Shown here: positions 20,801 through 31,000 of the stretch, in pieces
Layout: every line of letters begins with the position of its first letter
Numbering within the stretch: the stretch's first letter is position 1
Source of the DNA: Ciona savignyi
Lineage: Eukaryota > Chordata > Ascidiacea > Phlebobranchia > Cionidae
Assembly (NCBI GenBank): GCA_000149265.1
Contig: CH003204.1
Coordinates: 474,966-538,965, forward strand
Direction: 5' to 3'
Length of the DNA: 64,000 bases
The notes under the pieces: model-generated
Database searches by the model: none
Told to the model about the DNA's origin: nothing
Seen by the model: only the letters and a program-made list of their open reading frames with translations
Translations under genes and position numbers: made by a program

Positions 20801-23497
20801 CGTTAATAATCGTTTTTTCGATGCAAAGTCGCTATCTAAAAATGTTGAAGAATAGCGGGTATTATAACAACGGTCCGAAAAAAGAAAGCACAGTCCTTGA
20901 TAACGTCTAAGTTACACTTTAATTAGTAAAAGCAACGACAAATAAAACGCTAATTCCACCTACTACAATAAAATGACGTTTTGATAACATTAAATATTGC
21001 GTCATTAGGCTTAAAATGTAGTCAATACAACGAATTGTTTTTTAACGTTATTTTGGTTTCCTATATTTCTACGCCGATTTGCGAGCGTAGACTATTCCTG
21101 AAGTATCAATTTATAAAGCTAAAAAAACTCGGAAAGTATGCTTACGCGGGAAACAATTTAAAAATATACAGTATTGCATAAAACAACCAAAATCGTTGAG
21201 GTTATCAGTGGATATTCCGGTGAGAATTCACGATTTAGCAGGCTCTGAATATCGTGCTACATATGGGTACGGTACTAAATTTTCGAGATTTAAAAAAATA
21301 TATAAAGATAATAGTTTCAAAGCGCACAGCGGCAGTTTTATCAAGTTTTTATCAAATTACAACGTTCTAGCACAAAACTCGAAACTAAAAATCCAATTAC
21401 GCCAGCAGCCAGCTGTCAATCAAATCTCCGAGAGACTACGTCGCTTTGATCGTTGCGCCCCGATTTGCTGAGTTGACAATTCGCCAAATTTAATTAGATA
21501 CATATATGGAGCGCTTGTCTCGCAATCGCATGTTTCCTCATTTGGTATTATTGTATTTTGTTCTTTTAAACTGGACACCTATCATTTTCAATTTATTATA
21601 CAGTCCAAACGAGATAGACGGTGTCCACTATTCTAACATTGACGTTGGATTTAGGAATGACTTGTTTTTTTGGTTTTTTTTAAATCGTTTAAATTCTACT
21701 AAAATTAAACAATGTCCGTTAAGTGGTTTTGCCGCGTGCCTTAACTTACAGACTACTATTGCGCAATTGGCTCTTGTCCAAACGCACCTTAAGCGCGGCG
21801 TCGCCCAAATTAGAATAAACCTACGTCCGGATTTTGACTTGCCGAATTTTGCGATTATGTAGTACTGGTTATAGACCCACGGCAATTTGCCGTGGGCTTT
21901 TACGTTTATACGATTTCCCACGGCATTTTTTTTGCCGTGGACTTGGCAAACGAATTTCGAGGACTGTACTATATATATAAATACCAGTAATAAATATATA
22001 TATATACCAGTATAAATACCTGTTCATTGAATATTGCAATAAACATATTTGTTTCTTAAAATTATGGTTAACAAATAAGATATTAAAATATTTCTTTTTG
22101 TTCTTTCAAAATTAAAATATCAAACCTGTAACGCACTTATTAACCAACCACTTAAATACTTTGGAACGAGTTTGTATATTTGCTAGGCTCATATATCATT
22201 TTAATCATTCCATCATACAGCTTTTACCTGCAGTTTGTGCAGCTAGTAGCTCCCTTATTACTTTCACCTCCTTGCTCTTTGTTTCAAGGTTAAATTTATT
22301 GCACAATAGTGTAGATATATCTCCCAATAATTTTAAAGTGTCAGGCTGTAAAACATGAGTAATGTCATATGAGATTAAGCAATTTATTTTAATGCGACAA
22401 AAACCACTTACCCCATCATTAGTTTAAGCAATGTTTTATTTTGAAATCAATTTAAACCCATGCTTTAATTACTTTATTCCATAATGAAAGTTTAAAATTT
22501 ATTTTTTTATTTTTTTTTAAATCATGCTGACATTAAAGTTTCAACAAACAACAACCATATTTTCAGTAATGTACAGCAAAGGATGCATGCAGCGACAGAC
22601 CAAAAAGTTACCGAATCAGCTGCAACTGCACTTTTGTGTTCAGTTAGGTCGCTAGCTGCAACCTAATTAATATACCAGTACTAGTATAACTATATGTAAA
22701 AGCAAGTTTTAGGGGACAACACTAAAAGGAGGAAAAGATGGAAGAAGGAAATGAGAAAAACTGCTCACTAAAACCATTCAAACTAATTTTAAACATGCCC
22801 TAAACACTAATCTCAACCCCAGAACTAAACATAACTCTAAGCTCTAACCGTATGTTTAAAACTCACTCTAATACTCTAATCTTTGTTTTAGTGTGCAGTT
22901 TTCCTCTTTCCGTCCTTCCATCTTTCCCTCCGTTTAGTTTTCCCCAGTTTTGGGTAAAACTAAAAAGAAGGAAAGGGAAACTGTTCACTAAAGTAACGAT
23001 TAGGATATTAGGATTAGTGTTTGTTTTAAACATGAGGTTGGAGTTATGTTTAGACAGGGTTACTCCTAGGTTTAACATTGTTTTGGGGGTAAGATATACT
23101 TAAGGTTGACAGTATAAAAATGTGGACCATAAACATAGTTGTAAAAATTTCTGTTTAACGAAGGTCATAAAACGAATGTGTCGTATGAGATTTAATGACC
23201 GTACCATACATATATTACTAGATCAGAGTAAGGTACCATAGCAAATGTACCGAGCTCTATATTATCAAGGCACTGTTAATTATTTTTAACATAACCCAAT
23301 AAACTATTAGGTTCAAGCAATATTTGTTAGGTGTCATGACTATAGACACAATTAAATTGTTTTCGTTACCTTTTAACAGATGGTCCAACTTAATTTTTTG
23401 GCTTAATTTAACACTTTACCTGGTCTGCAGCTGCTGGAATCTCATCCCAGAAGTCAGAGTCAACGGCATAATAGAAAGTTACCGCAGTTTTCCTCAT
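17832..23497 (-). CDS. Small SH2-domain protein 2, paralogue of SH2 protein 1
   Basis: Seven exons read 23497-23420, 22345-22228, 20464-20364, 19945-19893, 19472-19369, 18793-18738 and 18035-17832, giving 237 residues with all phases matching. Exon order and phases are the same as in SH2 gene 1. The product runs MRKTAVTFYYAVDSDFWDE, a helical block (LLGDISTLLCNKFNLE), a linker (NDATLISKQQF, TAWFGSTETRKGSCH) and an SH2 domain: SWFAGPLTLDRSDEVL, EEGTFLIRFSEG with the phosphotyrosine-binding Arg, GGFVLAIKGNNSVTQYRI, TYPDIVQFVNGRI. The GTFLIRFSEG core is very STAT-like, yet no STAT DNA-binding or coiled-coil region precedes it. The product is probably a phosphotyrosine-binding adaptor; its partner is unknown. 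The start codon directly follows an AG, so a trans-splice or splice acceptor just upstream is possible. Confidence 0.78.
19976..20280 (+). repeat. tRNA-derived SINE, near full length
   Basis: Complete head (GGGTTAGTGCGTTGCC, GGGTTGCAGGTACAAAAC), CCTTGGGCAATGCACTTAAC body and GGGGATAAACATGAATATC tail. It lies antisense in an intron of SH2 gene 2. A second, minus-strand fragment of the family lies at about 19560-19740. Confidence 0.8.
20563..21966. mobile_element. 1.4-kb inverted-repeat DNA element with CCACGGCA subterminal repeats
   Basis: The ends CAGTCCTCGAAATTCG and CGAATTTCGAGGACTG are perfect 16-bp inverted repeats flanked by TACTA on both sides (20558-20562 and 21967-21971). The direct repeat could be a 5-bp duplication or, minimally, a TA. 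Subterminal CCACGGCA/TGCCGTGG words recur at both ends and could form hairpins. No transposase is recognised. It lies in the intron of SH2 gene 2 that corresponds to the intron of gene 1 holding the related nested sequence. Confidence 0.8.
22710..23100. repeat. Inverted-repeat MITE family, related to 35364-35751
   Basis: ACACTAAAAGGAGGAAAAG at the left is mirrored by CTTTCCGTCCTTCC and by AACTAAAAAGAAGGAAAGG to the right. The interior (CTCTAATCTTTG, TTTTAAACATGAGG) matches the element at 35364. The boundaries are approximate; two overlapping copies are possible. Confidence 0.55.
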
Positions 23498-23619
23498 CTT
23501 TTTTGTACAGGCCGAAAGACGTCTATTTCAATACAGGAACATGTTAACGTAACCAACTCATTCAATTGCACAACCGTACTGATTCAAGCGAATAAACATG
23601 GTTGTCTTAAAAAGTGGAA

Positions 23620-23670
23620 ATTTTAAACAGTTCCGCTTTTTAAGTTAGTGAAAGCGGAACTGTTTAAAAT
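23620..23670. other. Perfect 20-bp inverted repeat with 11-nt loop
   Basis: ATTTTAAACAGTTCCGCTTT (23620-23639) is the exact reverse complement of 23651-23670. It sits in the short gap between the start of SH2 gene 2 (minus strand) and the small ORF at 23792 (plus strand). It could be a hairpin RNA, a dyad binding site or a tiny MITE. Confidence 0.8.
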
Positions 23671-23791
23671 GTAAATAATAAGAAATTCTTGTGGGGTTTT
23701 TCCGAAGTTTAATTTACTTCCTTTTTTCCTTAAAGGGAAAGTCCCTAATTTAAATTGAAAACGCTAACCAGATACCACCAAAACTGAGTAT

Positions 23792-24049
23792 ATGATTGAG
23801 CTTAAACTGAGACATGCGCAAGGTATTTCCAATACTCTGGCAATATTTCCGGTACGCGACGATGGGCGCAAGGTTTGGCCAAAAGAAACTGCGCTTACCG
23901 ATAACATCAAAGCTCTTATGCCCCATGAGTTAATACACCAATACCTTTTGTTACACACCATTGCCCAAGCCATGATGAAAAACAACTTAAACACTGATTG
24001 GGCCTTAATTGGAAAGGAACCTACAAAACCTACAGATTACATTACTTAA
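23792..24049 (+). CDS. Small ORF of 85 residues, unassigned
   Basis: The ORF starts MIELKLRHAQGISNTL and ends EPTKPTDYIT. It has a balanced charged composition that looks like a real globular protein, with a helical stretch HELIHQYLLLHTIAQAMM. There is no signal peptide and no membrane segment. An in-frame stop lies about 20 nt upstream, and an AG (TAACCAG) between that stop and the ATG could be a splice or trans-splice acceptor. It is head-to-head with SH2 gene 2. I do not recognise the family, and it may be a single-exon gene or one exon of a longer one. Confidence 0.4.
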   Translation: MIELKLRHAQGISNTLAIFPVRDDGRKVWPKETALTDNIKALMPHELIHQYLLLHTIAQAMMKNNLNTDWALIGKEPTKPTDYIT

Positions 24050-24732
24050 CTTAACATTAGGTTTGTTTGTGTCGTTCATTTATAAGGTAATAAAACAAAT
24101 AGGCCACCAGGAGTTGCTTATTTATTGGATAGCTGTCAATTTTAAATAATAATTTTCACTAGATAAGTAAAAAGAAAACAATAATTTCCACTGAATAAGA
24201 TAACGCTTTTTTATTCTTATTTCAGGTGATTAAAAATGGTCAAAACGCTAGTAACTTTGGCGTATAATCCTTAACAATAGTAACGTTGCCCATACCACCC
24301 AAATTACGTTTGTAATTAAAGAACATACACTTTAAATATAGCTGAATTTTTCAGCAGAAGGAATGCAGATTGGAAACTAGTTGCCAAATTTTCCATTGGT
24401 GGGTGGTGCCTGAATCATGACTAATTAAAGCTAAGTTTTAATAGTACACAACACACTAATATAGCTCCGGAAACCAGCAGTGGGCACAAGGTGATCTAAT
24501 GATTGCCTTTGTGTTAACACCCCTTTCCCATTTAATGGGATAAACAAAAAATTGTCTTTCATACATGAAATACAATAACATGGTAATAAGGCATAATAGT
24601 AGGAGAAAATGTAACATAATATTGCAGTACATATGCAAAACGATGAATGATTTTCGAAACGTGCAACTTAATTGAGTTGCCAATGAAATTTTGGTCGAAA
24701 TTACATTTCGCAACAAATTAAAAAATAAACTG

Positions 24733-27560
24733 TTAGAGTTTGCTGGCAGCCGACTGGTCCATTATCCAATGCAAAGTACCATCTGTGGGGTGAACACGAG
24801 CAGCTGGAAGAACCTGGTCTGGATTATTTTGCGCTGAGAAGATTTCCTGAAATATTTATGTGTGGTTAGCTCATATGATCTTATATTGTCAGTTAGACTG
24901 TCAGTTGCTTTAGCTCATATGATCTTATATTTTCAGTTAGACTGTCAGTTGCTTTAGCTCATATGATTTTATATTTTCAGTTAGACTGTCAGTTGCTTTA
25001 GCTCATATGATCTTATATTTTCAGTTAGGATTTTAGATGAAAGGCTGGGGCAGGGGCATTTAAACTGGGAGTTAGGTAGATGATTAGTCTTTCAAGACAC
25101 TTAAAGACATTTCATGAACCCAGTGGTATAACTTGGGTTAAACTAAAAAATCAATGTCTTAATTATCTACAACATGCAGTAGATGCTATAGGAACTAGAC
25201 AGGAGGTGCAAGTTAACAAATGATGACTGTTGACAGATCCTTCAACGTAATTTCACCACCTGCCAGGAAACAAATGATAAATCTATTGTGCCAGGTACCT
25301 TGGGATTTAGTTTCAGTTCATGTATACAGAAAGATAGACCTTTTGTGTTTGAGGACAAAATGACCGACAAGAAAAACTTGAAATAACAATCAAAACAATA
25401 TTGAACAAATATGATTATTGATCTAGGATGTTGCAATAATATTTCGGTAAACCGAAAAAAGCGGCAAAAGACAGTCGTTAAAACACATCTAAAACCAATC
25501 AATTATTTACTTTCAGTATAGTTGTGAGAAGTCTGACTACACTGAATAGTATGGTGCTAGCTATATTACCTTGATTGCATCAGCTTTGCTGCTTCCAGTT
25601 GAAATGAATGCCACATTACGAGCGTGGTTTAGTACTGGCAATGTCATTGTGACTCGGCATGGTGGAGGTTTTGGCGAGTCATCGATCGGTGCAATCCATT
25701 GCTTTGACTCCTGAAAAACAGCTCAATAAACATGCTAAATAAAACTAAGATAGACAACAGATAAATAGCCCTTAATTGCTAGATTGTAACTTCATTGGCT
25801 TCCACTATATAAAATGAAGCATTAGGAACCTAGTCTACAACTTGATCTGATTACAGCTACGAAAGCCTTGAAGTAAGTCATTTGTATTACATTGGTAGTA
25901 CTGACTACGGCCTAATCTGGCACTGGCATTATAGCTTGGTGGGTTAGTTTAGTGTTGGATCAAAAGTGGTCATTATTTAGTCGTTAACAGCTATCGTGTG
26001 GTGTCTACAATTAGCCCCACCTGCCGGATTTCCTCATTGGAAACATAGTTGTATCTATGTTAATTGCCTGTTAGTTTGTGTGACTAGATTTCAGTCACTC
26101 AAAGCAATTTCTGTGATAGGATATTCATGTTTATCCCTTTGGATGGGAAAACCATGGGGGTTAACACACGGAGAATCGTCAGGTTACCTCGCGCCCACCA
26201 TCGGGTTATCAGAGCTATTGCAATGTGTTGTAAATGATAGATACGTTCCTTTAATTTAGTAGAACCCATTAATCTGCTGTGTTCAGGCAATGTCCGTTAG
26301 GTGCCTTGCCCAAGAACACAAGCGACCAGTTTCGTATCTACAACCCTTCGGCTAAAAGGCCACTAAACCACCAGACTAACCAGTCGGACCCCATTTCCGG
26401 TGTTAAATGCCCTGCCGACTTACTTGAAGGAGTTTATGTCCGGGAAACAAAGAACAGGTGTGTCCATCCGGTCCCATTCCCAATAACAGAAGATCAAACG
26501 TTGGAAATTCTTTAGAGTTGAAAACTGAGCGCAGTTTGGCCTCGTAATCCCTGGCACATTCGGTGACCGGCAAATTTGGATTTATTGGATACCAGGAGTC
26601 TAAGCAATTTGCTTGATCAATTAGTTTAACCTGAACAAAAAAATGGTATAATCAGAAACTTGGTATGATCAGAATATTAAAATATTCAATCTGAAAAATA
26701 GGTTTATTAGAAATTATCTTGATGAAAATTTACTAAAGAAGTTTTATTTTATTAAAGTTGGTGGATTTACAAAAACTACCTAATTAAATGCATAAAAGAT
26801 GGCAATCAGATACATTGAGCTGATTTACTAACGACCATATTCTTTAAGGTCATTTCTCATATAAATACCTCTGATTTCTAAGATACATACAGCCGATTTA
26901 CTAAAACTATGCAACTAAATGCACGGAGTTGGCAATCTGATACATCTAACCTGTTTTTTGAATATACAGATGCACTCATACCTTAAACTGTCCATATGTA
27001 CTGTCACCATCACCGAATCCAACGACACGCTCGTCACAGAAAAACACCTTCCATTTGCTCCAATCAACTTGGGGATTCCCCAGTAGTTTCTCAGCTAGAA
27101 TATTCACAATACTTCCTCCGGAGACACCTGGAAATATTGTTTTTACTAAGTTGTTGTTGAATTGCTAAATTTCATATTTGAGTTTATAAAGTGTTTTAGA
27201 CGGTGCTAGCTGCTTTAATACATGAGTTAATGTCAAAGGTTATTTTTTTTTTTTCAGGGCACTAGCTGCTTTAATACATACACACAACCCTAGTGTGATT
27301 ATTATTAGTTCGGTTTATATAAGTATTGGCGGTCCACGGTAGCCATCGGGACCAGGAATTTAGGCCATAGAAGGCCCATTACTCCTGATAATTGATACCT
27401 TAAGATCAAAAATGAGTATGCTGCTTTAATAGTGCTTACCTAAAGTAAAGACCCCTCTTTCAGATATTGCATCGTTGGCAGTTTTGGTAATCAATTCAGA
27501 AGAAAATTCTGACACTTCTTTACCAGTTGGGAAAATATGCTTTACACAGTCACTGGGCAT
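24733..27560 (-). CDS. PGLS: 6-phosphogluconolactonase
   Basis: Five exons read 27560-27440, 27127-26982, 26630-26424, 25710-25570 and 24846-24733. The enzyme hydrolyses 6-phosphogluconolactone to 6-phosphogluconate, the second step of the oxidative pentose phosphate pathway, in the cytosol. Colinear signatures include [62 protein letters not shown] and [17 protein letters not shown] at the C-terminus, all of which match animal PGLS. The length of about 242 residues is close to human (258); the N-terminus is a little shorter. The start ATG at 27560 follows an AG. A full SINE lies in intron 3 only about 35 bp from the exon 3 donor. Confidence 0.95.
24870..25035. repeat. About 56-bp tandem repeat in PGLS intron 4
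   Basis: Three to four nearly identical copies of TTAGCTCATATGATCTTATA followed by TTTTCAGTTAGACTGTCAG. Confidence 0.85.
26115..26388 (-). repeat. tRNA-derived SINE, full length
   Basis: Minus-strand copy running from GATAGGATATTCATG (3' end) to CCACCAGACTAACCAGTCGG (5' tRNA-like head). It is one of the best-preserved copies and lies inside PGLS intron 3. Confidence 0.85.
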
Positions 27561-27738
27561 CTTTAAAAAACTACTAAAAAATCTACTGCAGGTACCTAAA
27601 ATGAGTGGCAGTAATGTAGAAAAGTTCTAAGAAATTAAGAATAGAAACATTATTGCCAACCTGAAATTGGGAAGTTTAGTTTAGTGAAAGAGAATGACAT
27701 TTAAAAAAATAGCAAAAAAATTGTGTCAAAATGGCATT

Positions 27739-27838
27739 NNNNNNNNNNNNNNNNNNNNNNNNNNNNNNNNNNNNNNNNNNNNNNNNNNNNNNNNNNNNNN
27801 NNNNNNNNNNNNNNNNNNNNNNNNNNNNNNNNNNNNNN
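27739..27838. other. Assembly gap, 100 N
   Basis: A run of N between the PGLS start and the Nup37 end; its true length is unknown. Confidence 0.99.
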
Positions 27839-28057
27839 GTTTAATTTAAAGGTCCATCCAAGTGTTTGGTCATTTTGCAGGGTATTTTAAAACGAGGATT
27901 TAGAGAAAATTTGGTAAAAATGGTATACAAAACATTGAAACATGGTAACAGAAAATAATTATTTTAAAGTTCCCTGAAATGTTGATTTTTAAGGTCTCTC
28001 CAAGTGTTTGGTCATAGGGTAATGCGATTAAGACTTTGGGTCAAAAGGTCTTCCATT

Positions 28058-31000
28058 TCAATTGTGGTCATTGGAGACGTCGAAGAATTGAATATGTTGC
28101 TTCCCAGGGACAGCGCAGATAGGGTGAGTTGCATGCCAACTTGCTCCACTTCCTACCAGCAGAACCTCGTTGCGCAGAAGCTGGAATATAGTACAAACTC
28201 TGTAACTGACTACAAGCCTTAAACTAGAACAGTGTCTTGGCTTATTCTTAGTGTGTATGATCCAAATCTTTTCATGTGTTGTTTAACCCAGTGGTTTAGT
28301 TGTATGAACAAAAAGTTGGATTTAGTTGTTTGTGGTTTAGGTGTTTGGCTTTAGTAGTTGTTTGTGGTAAGTTGCTTGGTTTAGTTGTTTGTGGTCAAGT
28401 TGTTTGTGGTTAAGTTGCTTGGTTTGGTTGTTTGTGGTTTAGTTGTTTGGTCAGTCAGTTTAATGGTGTCTGACTGGATACGGACGTAGGCTTTCAGAAA
28501 AATGAATGTTCGATTGAAACATACCGCTAACAGCTTGTGTTCTCGGGCAATCACCTGGTGGAAATTCCGTGATACCTCTGGATTATTAGGTTGAACTAAG
28601 ACAGAAAAAGCGTCTCCGTAATATATACACTTACAGCACACTGTAGTAGCTCAATTAGCCCAATGGTGGGTCAGAGGTAATCTAGTAAATACCTAACCTC
28701 TTGTTTTCCCACACCCATGTATAAAACATGAATATCCTATCTTTAATATTCTCACCTCTCTGTGTCCAAGATGATGAATCTTGAGGGTGTGTTTCGGACG
28801 ACCTTGTGTGAGGAAGATATCCTCATCAACCCTGCACCACCTGTACTTCACACTTCCTCCTACATGACTTTGCCGTGTGTCCTCAGGCAAGCTGTAATGA
28901 ACAAAAGTACGTAGAAGTGTAGTCAACAAGTTAAATTAGCCCACTGTGTTAAATATTAAAAAAAAACGCAAATTTTATGCCATTTTTTTAAATTCAAATT
29001 TTTTATTATTAAAAAAAAGTTGGAATTTTTGGTGTTGGTATCAATAAAAGGTGGCTCGCGGGGCTTATACAAAATGCTTATTCCCCGCACAAGGTGCAAT
29101 TTAAAAGTAAAATGATGCAGTTTGCACCTATAACTAGGGATGCACAAACTAGAATATCTTGGTATTCTAGAATAGTTATTTCGAATCCAGAATATCGAAT
29201 CCTATTCTATATTAAAAAGCAAACTCGAGTTAAAGTGGCAAGATCGTCAAAAATTTCTGCTGGCACTGACTACCTCTATGGCCAGTGTGTTTACATACTT
29301 ATAATCATAGGCGGCGACTTCAGTAAAATGTTACCGTTGCGCGAAATTTTATGACGTCACAGTCGGACTTATGCCTCGAATTAACTCGGATAGAACTATG
29401 ATACTAACGATTTACAAAGCTAAAAGATTAAGCCAGGAGTTTAAGTGTTTAATCTAACTATTTCCCCCGCTGAAATATTGCATGGTCGTTAATACGCAGC
29501 TCAGCGTCAACAATACGGAAAGAATATACCAAATATTTATGTGTCTGCGAGGGCTGTGCAAGAATCCAGATTTCTATAACGGTTAACTGATCAAAGAAAA
29601 AAACCGTTAACCGTTAACCGATGTTAGCCTACTGTTCTCTCTAGCTAATACTTAGTAATGGGAAGAACATGGGAAAAAACGGGAGTACGTCAGTAGTCTT
29701 GTATTGAATCTAGGTCAACGTAACCCTAGGTCAAACCGCCGATCAAAGCAATAAACACCGCTGGAAAAGCGGCGCTGCGGTTAGACGATTTATGTGATAA
29801 TTATTGCGCAGCGGAAGCCGGCGCCCATGCTTATAATATTCATTATAATCAACGCTGCTGCAACATGTACAATGGAAATAAAAAGGAACTCCATGCAATT
29901 ATATTTTCTCAATGTGCAATGTATATTATTTCGAATCTAAATATTCGAAATAAACGTAATATTTGGATTCGAATCCCGTAGGATTCGAATCCGAAAGATT
30001 CGATATTCTAGTTTGTGCATCCCTACCTATAACTTTACAAATATATCAATCATAACAAGTAAAAAAGTATAAAGTATACCTGGATTTGCTCGCATCCCAT
30101 AGAACCCACTCTGTCCCGGCAGAAGCACCAACTTTCATGGGGTTCAGTGGGCACCAGTCAGCGGACGTGAGACCGCCCCGTTTACAATTTAACCACTGGG
30201 TGGGCATGGGAGGCTCATCTTCATCTGTGCAGTCGTAAAATCTGAGGTTTCCAAAAAGTTCGCCGACCATAAAAATCCCTAAAAATAAGTACATTTTTAA
30301 ACCATAAGAATAATTTAAGATTTAAAAGCGAAACAGTAAAGTCTCGGTCTATGCTCGAATTGCATGGTTTACAAAGCCGCTTCGAATGTTTGATTGTAGC
30401 AATATTTAAAATGTTAGTGTTAATCATGTGATTTTCGGCATATATCAAGACTGTGTTCCCATTACAATCTGAGGAATTAAGTAATGAGTAGTGAACATCA
30501 CAAAAATAAAATATTCTATTGTGCTAGTAAACTGAGTGTTTTTAAAGTGGCAAACACTAGTGATCGGTCAATAAACCCATTGTATAGTCATCAATTAACC
30601 TGTTGGCATTGCTAACCGGAGATAGATATACAAACAATGACATCTACATGACTTGTAACAAGATAAACACGTGGTATTCTGATATATACACAGAGATAGC
30701 AGACAAAATAGATTTAGTTCAGTGGACCTGGGTTTAAAGCCAGCCACTGTAAAACACAACCAACTGGAATATTCTAGTTGAATTTATCAAGTTCTGTTTA
30801 ACAACAACACACTTTTATTAAAAGTGAACGCAATCACTGACAGTGCAACTCACAAATTAATATGGAATTTTCTACAATGAATGAAAGTTTACAAGACAAT
30901 AACCCATGTGAAGTAAATATATTTCAATTAAACACGACATTAACCCATGTGAAGTAAATATATTTCAATTAAACACGATAATAACCTATGTGAAGTAAAT

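Noticed and set aside
21506-21921. 97- and 118-codon ORFs
   Set aside because: They lie inside the inverted-repeat element at 20563-21966, on both strands, with no domain similarity I can see; probably chance.
22852-23103. Opposing ORFs of 71-83 codons
   Set aside because: They are both translations of a palindromic MITE.
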